A stretch of 64,000 nt of DNA from Alphaproteobacteria bacterium (GTDB lineage Bacteria; Pseudomonadota; Alphaproteobacteria; CACIAM-22H2). Position 1 is the first letter of the stretch. Each line of letters opens with the position of its first letter. Below the pieces are notes generated by a model that saw only the letters and a list, made by a program, of their open reading frames with translations, had not been told where the DNA came from and ran no database searches. Positions 1 through 10,840 of this stretch are shown here, piece after piece. The position numbers were made by a program, and so were the translations under genes. Where the stretch lies: the NCBI GenBank assembly GCA_017308135.1, contig JAFKFM010000010.1:358296-422295 (forward strand), written 5' to 3'.

Positions 1-43
1 CTTTCGAAATTGCGGCCGACATTTTCGACCTCGAGGATAGGAT

Positions 44-47
<4 letters not shown>
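1..47 (-). CDS. Dipeptide-type ABC transporter ATPase, N-terminal fragment (DppF-like)
   Basis: Only the first 15 codons lie in the window (MNPILEVENVGRNFE); the gene runs off the left edge. The start ATG at 47 overlaps the TGA of the upstream DppD-like ATPase gene in an ATGA junction. The opening, a short strand leading to a conserved aromatic, is typical of ABC ATPases, and dpp/opp operons usually end with a second ATPase, so a DppF role is inferred from position. Confidence 0.7.
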
Positions 48-1029
<982 letters not shown>

Positions 1030-1030
<1 letters not shown>

Positions 1031-1905
1031 CAGCGGCCCTGCAGCTTGGGATCGAGGGCATCGCGCAAGCCGTCGCCCAGCAGATTGAAGCCGATGATCG
1101 TGATGCCCAGCGCCAGGCTGCCGAAAATCGCGAGATAGGGATCGGTGCGCAAGGCGGGCAGGCCGTCGCGGATCATGCCGCCCCAGCTGGGGACTGGCTC
1201 CTGAATGCCGAGGCCGAGGAAAGAGAGCGTCGCTTCCGCCATCACGATGAAGCCCACGCCGACCGAAGCGCGCACCAGCAATGGGGCGGCGATATTCGGC
1301 AGGAGATGGCGCAGGAAGATCGCCCAGGTCGGCGTGCCCGCGACGATCGCGGCGTCGATATAAAGTTCTTCACGGATCACCAGCACGAAAGATCGCGTGA
1401 GGCGTGTGACGCCAGGCCACCAGACCAGCGCCAGAGAGATGATGACGGTCAGCACGCCCGAGCCGATCATCGACGCGATCAGGATGGCGATCACGACTTC
1501 GGGGAAGGCGAGCATGATATCGACGAAGCGCATCAGGAAGGCGTCGATCCGCCCGCCCATATAGCCCGCGATCATGCCGAGGATGGCGGCGACGGTCAGC
1601 GTGATCGCCAGTACCGCGCCCGCGACCAGCAGGGAGACGCGCGCCCCGTAGACAAGTCGGCTCAAAATATCGCGGCCGAGCTTGTCGGTGCCGAGCGGGT
1701 TTTGGGCGGTCGGCGGCGACCACGGATTGAAAAGATCGGTTTCCTCGGGCGAGTGCATCATCAACGAAGGGCCGAAGATCGCCACGAGGACGACGAAGAA
1801 CACGATGGCGCCGCCGATCAGCACATTGCGCTGGCGGGCAAGGCGGCGCAGCACCAAGCGCCAGCCGTCGAGCGGATACTGGGTCGTTTGCGTTGCGGCG
1901 GTCAT
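1030..1905 (-). CDS. Dipeptide-type ABC transporter permease (DppC-like)
   Basis: Inner-membrane permease of 291 residues. I chose the ATG at 1905, which overlaps the dppB-like stop (ATGA), and not the much longer frame that opens upstream. After one N-terminal membrane helix comes the OppC_N signature LGTDKLGRDILSRL, then about five helices and the EAA loop (residues after IDAAIVAGTPTWAIFLRHLLPN) that contacts the ATPase. The C-terminal GIxIxGFNLLGDGLRDALDPKL segment is characteristic of DppC. Pairs with the DppB-like protein encoded upstream. Confidence 0.9.
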
Positions 1906-2840
1906 TTCACCCCCATGCGCTGCCGGATGCGGGGATCGATGATCGCGTAGGCGACGTCGACGGCGAGGTTGATGAGCACGAAGAAGGCGGTGAACAGCAT
2001 CACGATCGCCATCGCGACGGGATAGTCGCGCGCGAAGACGGAATCGATCGCGAGCCGACCGAGGCCGGGGATATTGAAGATCGTCTCGACGACGAACGTG
2101 CCGCTGATAAGCCCGCCGAAGATGATGCCCATCGACGTGAGCAGCGGCACGAGGATGTTGCGCAGCGCATGGCGAGCGATCACCACGCGCTCGGCGAGGC
2201 CCTTGGCGCGCGCGGTGCGGATGTAATCCTGGCCCAGCACTTCCAGCATGAAGGTGCGGGTGAGGCGCGCGATATAGGCGGCGGAAGGGATGGCGAGGAT
2301 CGCGACGGGCAGGATCGCCTGATCGATCCGGCCCCAGCCCGCCACGGGGAGGGCCCCCATTTTGATCGAGAAGATATAGACGAAGAACGTCGCGAAGGCG
2401 AAGTTCGGGATCGACAGCCCGGCGACGAGAATAAGGATGATCGCGGTATCGACGCCGGAATTGCGCTTGATCGCGGCGAGGATACCCGCCCCGATGCCGA
2501 TCGCGGCGGCGGCGGCCAATGCGGCGAGGGCGAGGATCGGGCTGATTTTGATCCCGTCGGACAGCACCTCGACGACCGGGATGCGCACGTAACGATAGGA
2601 CATGCCGAAATCGCCGACGACGACGCCGGCGATGTAGTTGAAGAACTGCTTCCATAGCGGCTGGTCGAGCCCGTATTCCGCCCGCAGGCGGTTCGCCATC
2701 TCGACGTTGGACGAGTGGTCGCTGAGCATCACCAGAACGGGATCGCCCGGCAGGGCGTAGGTGGCGAGGAAGGTCGCCACCAACACGATCCCGAGAACGG
2801 GAACGAGGCCGGCCAAACGCCATGCGACGAAACGCAGCAT
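1902..2840 (-). CDS. Dipeptide-type ABC transporter permease (DppB-like)
   Basis: Inner-membrane permease of 312 residues with the usual family length. The N-terminal helix is followed by a long periplasmic loop containing GDPVLVMLSDH and a YGLDQPLWKQF segment, then five helices. The EAA loop is visible around YIRTARAKGLAERVVIARHALRN. It starts 24 bases after the binding-protein gene and overlaps the next permease by ATGA. Together these genes form a complete heterodimeric importer channel. Confidence 0.9.
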   Translation of the reverse strand: MLRFVAWRLAGLVPVLGIVLVATFLATYALPGDPVLVMLSDHSSNVEMANRLRAEYGLDQPLWKQFFNYIAGVVVGDFGMSYRYVRIPVVEVLSDGIKISPILALAALAAAAAIGIGAGILAAIKRNSGVDTAIILILVAGLSIPNFAFATFFVYIFSIKMGALPVAGWGRIDQAILPVAILAIPSAAYIARLTRTFMLEVLGQDYIRTARAKGLAERVVIARHALRNILVPLLTSMGIIFGGLISGTFVVETIFNIPGLGRLAIDSVFARDYPVAMAIVMLFTAFFVLINLAVDVAYAIIDPRIRQRMGVK

Positions 2841-2864
2841 CTTGGCCGGCCCCTTTCCCTGACC

Positions 2865-4409
2865 TTACTTGATCTCGGCGAACACGAAGCGGTCGAAGCC
2901 GAACGGCGTGGCGCGCGCGTTCGTGACGTTCGGTTTGACCAGCGCGATCGCCGCCACCATCGGCAGCGGGGCGGCACCCACATCGTCGATGTAGACCATC
3001 TCCGCCTGACGGTAGAGTTGGAAGCGCTTGGCGTCGTCGACCGTCGCGGTCGCTTCGTCGATCAGCGCGTCGTATTTCGCGTTGAACCAGCGGCCGCGGT
3101 TATACGGGCTCTTCGAGTGCCACATCTGCTCAAGGTAATACATCGCGTCCGGATAGCCGGAGGTCCAGCCCCAGGGGAAGAACGCGACCTCACCCGCGTT
3201 CATCGCGCGGATGAACGTGGCGCGCTCGACGACGTTGACGTTGACCTGCATGCCCAGCGTGCGGTTCAACTCGTTGGCGTAGTAGGTCAGCTCGTCCTTG
3301 AACACGGCGGTGGACGAGATGTCGATCGGCGGCAGGCCGCGGCCACCCGGGAAGCCCGCGTCGGCCAGCAGCTTCTTTGCGGCTTCCGGATCGTATTTGG
3401 GCTTGGGCAGATCGTTGAAATAGCCCGCCACGCCCGGTGTGGTGATGCCGTGCAGTTGGAAGGCCGCGTTGTCGTAGAAGCCGCGGATCATGCCGTCGCG
3501 GTTGATGGTCAGCGAGATCGCTTCGCGCACGCGCTTGTCCTTGAACGGCGCGTAGACCAGCGGGTTCATGGCGAGGAAGCGCGACTGTGCGCGCGGCACG
3601 ACCTGGCGTTCCTTTTCCTTGCTCGCGTCGCGCATCACGCGGCGGATGGTGCTTTCCTGCACGTCGAGCACGTCGAGCTCGCCCGCTTCGTACTGCGCCA
3701 GCGCCGTGTCACCGTTGGGGATCACCAGGAAGCGCACGGCGTCGATCTTCGCCTTGTTGCCCCAGTAATCCTTGTTGGCGTCGATTTCGACGAAGGCGCC
3801 GCGGCGCCATTCCTTGAACTTGAACGGGCCCGTGCCGGCCGAAACCGTGCGCACCCAATCGGCGCCCTTGTCGGCGACGATGCCGGAATCCATGAACCAG
3901 ATCGGATAGATCGGGAACAGAACGTCGGGCTTGGTGAAACGGATCTCGATCGTGTGATCGTCGACGATCTTCACGCCCGAAAGGTCCTTGGTCTTGCCGC
4001 CCTTCACATCCTCGATGCCGACGATGCGCGCGACGTAACCCGCGCCGATACCGGCCTTGGTGTCGGGTGCGGCAAGCTGCTCGAGCGTGTATTTCACGTC
4101 CTTGGCCGTGAAGGCGCGGCCCGAATGGAACTTCACGTTCTTGCGCAGATTGAAGCGGAAACCGTGCTCGCCCGGCAGGGCGGTCCAGGATTCCGCCAGC
4201 ACGTTGACGATCTTTCCGTCCGGCGTGAAATCGGTGAAACCTTCGTAGACGTTGCGCAGCACGCGCCCGGCCACGAGTTCGGAATAGGTGATCGGATCCA
4301 GCATCGCGGGATCGCCGGTCACGTTGATGCGCAGGGTCTTCGCGTCGGCGGCGGTGGCGACCGCCGCGAGCATGAGGAACCCGGCGAAGGCTTTGGCGAG
4401 GACTCTCAT
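2865..4409 (-). CDS. ABC transporter substrate-binding protein, family 5 (DppA/OppA-type)
   Basis: Periplasmic binding protein of 514 residues, the usual length for SBP_bac_5. A signal peptide (Lys at 6, hydrophobic core to about residue 18, ATAADA cleavage region) precedes DPAMLDPITYSE, a segment found near the start of mature family-5 proteins. LAESWTALPGEHGFRFNLRKNVKFHSGRAFTAKDV is the well-known family signature. First gene of the transporter operon; 110 bases separate it from the MDR gene upstream, so it may be read from its own promoter or as part of the GntR-led operon. Ligand unknown. Confidence 0.9.
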   Translation of the reverse strand: MRVLAKAFAGFLMLAAVATAADAKTLRINVTGDPAMLDPITYSELVAGRVLRNVYEGFTDFTPDGKIVNVLAESWTALPGEHGFRFNLRKNVKFHSGRAFTAKDVKYTLEQLAAPDTKAGIGAGYVARIVGIEDVKGGKTKDLSGVKIVDDHTIEIRFTKPDVLFPIYPIWFMDSGIVADKGADWVRTVSAGTGPFKFKEWRRGAFVEIDANKDYWGNKAKIDAVRFLVIPNGDTALAQYEAGELDVLDVQESTIRRVMRDASKEKERQVVPRAQSRFLAMNPLVYAPFKDKRVREAISLTINRDGMIRGFYDNAAFQLHGITTPGVAGYFNDLPKPKYDPEAAKKLLADAGFPGGRGLPPIDISSTAVFKDELTYYANELNRTLGMQVNVNVVERATFIRAMNAGEVAFFPWGWTSGYPDAMYYLEQMWHSKSPYNRGRWFNAKYDALIDEATATVDDAKRFQLYRQAEMVYIDDVGAAPLPMVAAIALVKPNVTNARATPFGFDRFVFAEIK

Positions 4410-4519
4410 CGCGGCTCTCCGTTATTTATGGGCGCAAGCGCCCGGGATGATGATGAATACGGTTGCAAGCAAAGATTGGACCGGACGCGGAAGTCGGTCA
4501 ATGCGCGCGAGCGTCGCGG

Positions 4520-5533
4520 TCATGGCTCGATCACCACTTTGCCGAAGCTCTTGCGTTCCTCCAGCACGCGCATCGCGTCGGCTGCGCGTTCCAGCGGGAA
4601 TCTCTCGGGATGCAGCACGGGCTCCAACGTGCCGTCGCCCAGCATGGCGAGCAGCGCAGTGACGTCCTCGCGCGACCAGCCGTTGGAGCCGACGATGTTC
4701 AGCTCGAACGTCCAGATGTAACGAATATCTTCTTTGGGGTCGTAGCCGGCCGTGGCGCCGCAAGTCAGCATGCGTCCGTCGCGGCGCAGAACGCGCAGCG
4801 CTTTAGTCCAGGTATCGCCGCCGGTGAAGTTCACCACGACATCGATCCCGCCTTCGTCTTTCTTCGCCACGCGTGCACGTCCGAATTGGCGATGGCATTC
4901 GGCGACGAAATCCTGCGTCGCGTAGTCGATGCCGATATCGGCCCCGAGCGTCTTCAGGCGATCGAGCTTGTCCTGGCTCGACGCGGCGACGATGACTTTG
5001 GCGCCCGCGCGCTTGGCGAGTTGCACGCAGCATGTGCCCACACCGCCGGACGCACCCAGGATCAGGATCGTCTCGCCCGCTTTCAGCTTACCGCGATCCA
5101 GGATCATGCGATGCGCGGTGCCGTAGGCGGTGGGCAACGCCGCCGCCTCGGCATAGCCGATCGACGCGGGCAGGGGAATGCACATATGGGCGGGCACGCG
5201 CACTAGTTCGGCGAGACCGCCGTCGAAGGTTTCGCCCATGAAGCCGCGTTCGACGCGGTTGATCGGATCGATCAGCACGCGGTCGCCCGGTTTGAAATCG
5301 GTCACGCCCGGCCCGACTTTGGCGATATCGCCCGCCGCGTCGATGCCCATGATCAGCGGCAGCGGAATCTTGATGCCCGGCATGCCGCGCCGTGTGAACA
5401 CGTCGTGATAATTCAGCGTGCAGGCGCGCACGCGCACCAGCACGTCACCTTCGCCGAACGGCGGATCGCGATAATCCGGCGTGTAGGTCAGCCGATCGAT
5501 CCCGCCATGTTCGTGGATGACGACGGCGCGCAT
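4520..5533 (-). CDS. MDR-superfamily oxidoreductase (zinc-less alcohol dehydrogenase/quinone reductase type)
   Basis: 337-residue NAD(P)H-dependent enzyme. The N-terminal GroES-like domain has NYHDVFTRRG and GIDAAGDIAKVGPGV, and the Rossmann domain has the nucleotide motif GASGGVG near residue 154. The Cys cluster that holds structural zinc in true alcohol dehydrogenases is absent, so a quinone/enoyl reductase or non-zinc dehydrogenase activity is more likely. Its start lies 3 bases beyond the stop of the VOC gene, making it the last member of the GntR-led operon. Substrate unknown. Confidence 0.85.
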   Translation of the reverse strand: MRAVVIHEHGGIDRLTYTPDYRDPPFGEGDVLVRVRACTLNYHDVFTRRGMPGIKIPLPLIMGIDAAGDIAKVGPGVTDFKPGDRVLIDPINRVERGFMGETFDGGLAELVRVPAHMCIPLPASIGYAEAAALPTAYGTAHRMILDRGKLKAGETILILGASGGVGTCCVQLAKRAGAKVIVAASSQDKLDRLKTLGADIGIDYATQDFVAECHRQFGRARVAKKDEGGIDVVVNFTGGDTWTKALRVLRRDGRMLTCGATAGYDPKEDIRYIWTFELNIVGSNGWSREDVTALLAMLGDGTLEPVLHPERFPLERAADAMRVLEERKSFGKVVIEP

Positions 5534-5536
5534 GGG

Positions 5537-6169
5537 TCAGGCCGCCGTCGTCAAGGTGATGTCGCCGCGCGGGCTCGTCAGCACGGCTTGGAAGCCGGCG
5601 CGATCGCCGCGCAATACGGGCACCGGAATGCCAAGCGCCGTGTAGATCGCCGACAGACGTTCGCTATCGGGATGCAAGGCGACGACCGATTTGAAGCCGA
5701 TGCCGCCCGGCGTGGTGCCCGCCGGATGCGGCGAGCCTTTCCAATCGATTGCGAAGGGAATCATGTCCGCATCCTGTCCTTCGCCGAAATAGAGGATTTC
5801 CCAATGGAGCCGCACGCCGTCGCCGCGCGTGCGCCCGCCGGGAATAGGCCCGCGCACCGGCAGCCCCAGCTTCTTCGCCGCTGCTTCCATCGCGGGCAGA
5901 TCGTCCGAACGCACGCTAAGTGCCGTGAGTCCCGGACCGGCGAGTTTTGCCAGACGGCCGCCGCGATTGCCGTTCAAATTTTGTGCGGGATCGGGCGCGA
6001 TAATTTCAAAGAACAGCTGGTCGCCCATCGACAGCAGCGCATTGCGCGTGCCGAAGCCTTCATGGATGCCGCCGGGTCCGGGCTTCACGCCCGAAAGCTG
6101 TTCGAACAGTTTCTCGCCGGCGGAAAGATCCGGCGTGCCCCACAGAATATGATCGAGAAAGACGGTCAT
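5537..6169 (-). CDS. VOC-superfamily (glyoxalase-like) protein
   Basis: 210-residue protein. I set the start at the ATG at 6169, which overlaps the thioesterase stop by ATGA; the longer upstream frame only shadows that gene. It begins with LDHILWGTPDL, a typical first beta strand of a VOC module with a metal-binding His, followed by a GGIHEGFGTRNALL segment, and it contains a second weaker repeat ending in SPRGDITLT. This layout fits the glyoxalase-like domain family. The reaction is unknown; members include isomerases, dioxygenases and lyases. Placement between a thioesterase and an MDR enzyme suggests a catabolic step. Confidence 0.75.
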   Translation of the reverse strand: MTVFLDHILWGTPDLSAGEKLFEQLSGVKPGPGGIHEGFGTRNALLSMGDQLFFEIIAPDPAQNLNGNRGGRLAKLAGPGLTALSVRSDDLPAMEAAAKKLGLPVRGPIPGGRTRGDGVRLHWEILYFGEGQDADMIPFAIDWKGSPHPAGTTPGGIGFKSVVALHPDSERLSAIYTALGIPVPVLRGDRAGFQAVLTSPRGDITLTTAA

Positions 6170-6582
6170 GCGGACACCGTTTGGGTGAAGTATGTGCCGC
6201 GCCCGGCGGCGACGATCGCGCCGTTCTTGTCGCGCAGCGCTACATCGACCGTGCCGAGCGTGCGGCCGGCGCGCAGCGCCTTCGCTTCGGCGCGCAGATC
6301 GGTGTCGATGGCGGGCCGTATATAGTCGATGCGCAGATCGACCGTCGGCAAGCCGCGCCCGGTTTTGGCGAAGGCTGCGTAAGCGCCGGCGACGTCGATC
6401 ACCGCGGCCAGCACGCCGCCATGCCATTGCTTGGACCCCGGTTCGCGCTCGAAGCCCGGCCGCCATTTGGCGCCGAGCGTCACCGACGGCCCCGAGGGGT
6501 CGAGGTCGAGCAATTCGAGCCCGAGGAAATCGTGGAAAGGCGACGACGCCATCAAAGCGCGCAATTTGGCGGCGTCGGTCAT
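6166..6582 (-). CDS. PaaI-family hotdog thioesterase
   Basis: 138-residue single hotdog domain. The signature WHGGVLAAVIDVAGAYAAF near residues 53-72 corresponds to the conserved HGG and acidic active-site region of PaaI/YbgC-like acyl-CoA thioesterases. It overlaps both neighbours by ATGA, so it is translationally coupled in the operon. The likely role is release of CoA from a pathway thioester; no CoA ligase is encoded nearby, so the acyl group is not identifiable. Confidence 0.85.
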   Translation of the reverse strand: MTDAAKLRALMASSPFHDFLGLELLDLDPSGPSVTLGAKWRPGFEREPGSKQWHGGVLAAVIDVAGAYAAFAKTGRGLPTVDLRIDYIRPAIDTDLRAEAKALRAGRTLGTVDVALRDKNGAIVAAGRGTYFTQTVSA

Positions 6583-7769
6583 CGCGCGTGCTCCAATGCC
6601 ATGGCTTCCACGGCTTCGGCGAAGCGCGCGATCTCGTCCTCGGTGTTGTAGTAATGGACCGAGGCGCGGATCATTTTATCGATGCCGCGCGGAATGAGAT
6701 CGAGGCGCGTGGCTTCCGCGACCGAGACGGTGACGTTGATCTTTCGCTCGGCGAGTTTGGCCTTGAGCGCCGGGGCGGGGATGCCCGCCTTGGTGAAGGT
6801 GACGATGCCGCAGCGCCGTGTGCCGCGATCCTGGATCGTCACCCCGGGCACATCGGCAAGGCGCGCGCGCAACGCTGCCGCGAGCGACGCGACGCGCGTT
6901 TCGATCGCCGCCATCGGCAAAGCAAGCGCGTAGTCGAGCGCCACGCCGAAACCGACCTTCGCGGCGAAGCTGCATTCGGGCGTTTCGAAGCGGCGCGCGT
7001 CGGCGCGCAGACGGTAATCGCCGTCGGCGTACCAATCGGCGGCGAAATCGTCGAGGAAGGGCGGATCGAGAAGGTCGAGCATCGAGCGGCGCACGTAAAG
7101 GAAGCCGATGCCCCGGGGCCCGCGCAGGAATTTGCGCGCCGTCGCCGACAGCATGTCGCAGCCGATCGCTTCGACGTCGATCGCCATTTGGCCGACCGAT
7201 TGGCAGGCATCGAGCAGATAGGGCAATTTCGCGCGCTTGGCGATCGCACCGATCGCCGCGGCGGGATTGACCAGGCCGCCGCTGGTCGCGACATGGGTGA
7301 TCGCGATCAGCTTGGTGCGCGGGCCGATCAGATTCTCGAACGCGGCGAGGTCGACATCGCCGTTGTCGAGGCTGGGCGCCACGTCGATTTCGATGCCGTC
7401 GCGCCGGGCGCGCTGCAGGAAGGCGATATAGTTGCTGCAATACTCCGTGCGCGTCGTCAGCACGCGGTCGCCCGGCGCCATCCGCACGGCATAGAACGCC
7501 ATGTCCCAGGCGCGCGTCGCATTTTCCAGCACGGCGATTTCGTCGGGTTGCGCATTCAGCAGCGTGGCGAGCGCGGCATAAGGACGATCCAACCGCGCTT
7601 GCATCCGTGCGGCGGCTTCATAGCCGCCGATCTCCATTTCCAGGCGCAGATAATCCGTCATCGCGTCGACGACGGCGCGCGGCGGCAAAGCGCAGCCCGC
7701 GTTGTTGAAATGGATCAGTTCGGCCGTGCCGGGCGTATCGGCGCGCAAGCGGGCGATGTCGAGGCTCAT
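6579..7769 (-). CDS. Class V aminotransferase (PLP-dependent)
   Basis: 396-residue fold-type I enzyme starting at the ATG at 7769 that overlaps the GntR stop. FNNAGCALPP at residues 21-30 is the class V substrate loop, Asp187 in LLDACQ should bind the PLP pyridine nitrogen, and Lys213 in TARKFLRGPRG is the expected Schiff-base lysine. The sequence resembles the isopenicillin-N-epimerase/selenocysteine-lyase-like branch rather than a cysteine desulfurase. The operon context suggests a regulated catabolic function, perhaps deamination of an imported amino compound, but the substrate is unknown. Confidence 0.85.
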   Translation of the reverse strand: MSLDIARLRADTPGTAELIHFNNAGCALPPRAVVDAMTDYLRLEMEIGGYEAAARMQARLDRPYAALATLLNAQPDEIAVLENATRAWDMAFYAVRMAPGDRVLTTRTEYCSNYIAFLQRARRDGIEIDVAPSLDNGDVDLAAFENLIGPRTKLIAITHVATSGGLVNPAAAIGAIAKRAKLPYLLDACQSVGQMAIDVEAIGCDMLSATARKFLRGPRGIGFLYVRRSMLDLLDPPFLDDFAADWYADGDYRLRADARRFETPECSFAAKVGFGVALDYALALPMAAIETRVASLAAALRARLADVPGVTIQDRGTRRCGIVTFTKAGIPAPALKAKLAERKINVTVSVAEATRLDLIPRGIDKMIRASVHYYNTEDEIARFAEAVEAMALEHAR

Positions 7770-8458
7770 GCCGCCATTCCTTTCCGCCGGCGGTCGAGCG
7801 CGTCGGCGAGATCGGCCCCGCCGCCCACGATATGCGGTTCGAACAGGCGGATCGCCGCATCGATATCGGCGTGACGGCACGCGGTCAGGATCGCGTTGTG
7901 TTCGGCGCTGTCGTCGTCGGCGGTGTTCATCGCGACGAATTCGATGCGCAAATAGCGCTCGACGGCATCGTGCTGTTCTTCGATCAGGCGGCGCAGGCGC
8001 TCGTTGGCATGGGCGTAGAGACCCATATGGAATTCGCGGTGCAAGGCGAGCCATGCGCCCGCATCCGTTTCGCCGTCCATGGCGCGCAATATCGCCGCCA
8101 GGCGGTCGAAATCGGCCGGCACCAGCAACGGAACGGATTGGCGCAAGGCGAGGGATTCGAGCGCGAAGCGGATCTCGAAAATCTGGCGGATCTCGTCGGC
8201 GGACAGGGTCGACACCACGGCGCCGCGATGGGGCAGGAAATCGATCCAGCCTTCGGCCTCGAGCAGGCGCAGAGCTTCGCGGATCGGCGTACGGCTCACG
8301 CCCAGTGCGGCGGCGATTTCATCCTGAACCAGGGCTTCGCCTTCGGACAGGGCGCCGGTCGCGATTGCCTCGCGCAGGCAATCGACGACGAATTGGGTCG
8401 CCGTCCGATGCCGGCTGCCGCCCCGTGTGACGATCTGCTCTATAGCCGCCCTGTTCAT
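7766..8458 (-). CDS. GntR-family transcriptional regulator, FadR/FCD subfamily
   Basis: 230 residues with an N-terminal winged helix (residues about 18-85; DEIAAALGVSRTPIREALRLLEAEG is the recognition region) and an FCD ligand-binding domain containing metal/ligand residues in FEIRFALESLALR and the LHREFHMGLY His. First gene of a five-gene operon, so probably its own autoregulator responding to a pathway acid. No Shine-Dalgarno sequence is visible ahead of the ATG; instead two tandem ATTGGAT heptamers (plus-strand reading) abut the start. Confidence 0.9.
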   Translation of the reverse strand: MNRAAIEQIVTRGGSRHRTATQFVVDCLREAIATGALSEGEALVQDEIAAALGVSRTPIREALRLLEAEGWIDFLPHRGAVVSTLSADEIRQIFEIRFALESLALRQSVPLLVPADFDRLAAILRAMDGETDAGAWLALHREFHMGLYAHANERLRRLIEEQHDAVERYLRIEFVAMNTADDDSAEHNAILTACRHADIDAAIRLFEPHIVGGGADLADALDRRRKGMAA

Positions 8459-8460
8459 TG

Positions 8461-8474
8461 ATTGGATATTGGAT
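8461..8474 (-). promoter_or_regulatory. Tandem heptamer immediately upstream of the GntR start
   Basis: ATTGGAT occurs twice without a gap three bases before the GntR start codon, inside an AT-rich stretch (about 8461-8560) that contrasts with the surrounding GC-rich DNA. Position suits an autoregulatory operator or leader element. The AT-rich stretch is the presumed promoter zone of the 8458-to-4520 operon; I could not assign clear -10/-35 boxes. Confidence 0.3.
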
Positions 8475-8627
8475 AAAATTCAGAACCAGAAAAAGAGGGA
8501 TTCTTTTACTTATTTAAAATCATATACTTGACTTGAATACCTAAAGTGCATCGGCAGAAAATCTGTTCCTTTCGAACGCCAATTCAGACGGTAAAACCCG
8601 CGCGATTCCAAGCCGATGGCGCCGAGT

Positions 8628-9503
8628 CTAGCCGCTCATCCGGTAGGTTTTCGGCGATGTCCCGGCATGGGTAGCGAAAAACCGGGAAAAGTAGGCCGGG
8701 TCCGAGAAGCCGAGCTGGAAGGCGATCTGGGAGATCGATAGCGCCGTGTAGACCAGGTCGCGGCGTGCCTCGATCATCAATCGTTCCTGCATGATCTGGG
8801 TCGCCGACCGGCCGACGATCTGGCGGCAAGTCCGGGTCAGATGCGTGGTCGAAACCCCAAGCGCGCGGGCATAGTCGGTCAGCGGTCTATGGGTGCGGAA
8901 CGACGCTTCGACCATCTCGATGAAACGGCGCACGAGATCGGCGCGCGGGGCCGGGGCAAGATCGCCGCCGGCGACATGGCGGCGCACCGCGCGCGCGAAC
9001 CAGATCGCGATCAACTCGGCATAGGCCGACAGGGCGAAATCGCGATTGGCCCGGCCGCCGGCGAATTCGGCGAGGGCCGAACGCATGATGGCGCCCAGAT
9101 CGCGCAAAGCCGGATCGTTGCGCGGGATCGCGGCGACCGAAGGCTGGGACAGGATCGCCGCCGCCGCCGGTTCGTTTTTCAGCAGGCGCAGCATCGTATT
9201 GCGCGCCGCACTGGCGACGAACCCGTCGCTGCCCGCGCGGAACTTGAATTCATGCACCGTCAACGGCGGCAGCAACACGGCCGTGCCCGGCTTCAGCGGG
9301 AACGCGCGCCCATCGACGCGCGTTTCGCCGCCGCCCTTTTCGACGAGCATGAACTGGAACATGTCGTGATGGCGATGCGGCTGGATCCGCCAGTTATAGG
9401 CCGCACTGCGCAGCTCCAGCGTTTCGATATGCAGCGCGTCCGGGAAACGGTCATCGCGCCGTTCGCCGTACAGCCAGAAAGCGGGGATCGCCTGGTCGCG
9501 CAT
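8628..9503 (-). CDS. pobR: AraC-family activator next to pobA (PobR-like)
   Basis: 291-residue regulator. The N-terminal cupin-like sensor contains IQPHRHHDMFQFMLVEKGGG and a VLLPPLTVHEF turn. The C-terminal AraC HTH pair spans about residues 190-290 (ALGVSTTHLTRTCRQI and SISQIAFQLGFSDPAYFSRFF). It is divergent from the 4-hydroxybenzoate hydroxylase gene, the classic arrangement of AraC-type PobR regulators, so activation of pobA by 4-hydroxybenzoate is inferred. The 169 bases between its stop and the GntR start hold no gene. Confidence 0.85.
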   Translation of the reverse strand: MRDQAIPAFWLYGERRDDRFPDALHIETLELRSAAYNWRIQPHRHHDMFQFMLVEKGGGETRVDGRAFPLKPGTAVLLPPLTVHEFKFRAGSDGFVASAARNTMLRLLKNEPAAAAILSQPSVAAIPRNDPALRDLGAIMRSALAEFAGGRANRDFALSAYAELIAIWFARAVRRHVAGGDLAPAPRADLVRRFIEMVEASFRTHRPLTDYARALGVSTTHLTRTCRQIVGRSATQIMQERLMIEARRDLVYTALSISQIAFQLGFSDPAYFSRFFATHAGTSPKTYRMSG

Positions 9504-9517
9504 GGGGCCGCCTTATG

Positions 9518-10799
<1,282 letters not shown>

Positions 10800-10840
10800 G
10801 GCCACCCGGCGCCAACGACGACAAAAAAGGAGGAACCCCC

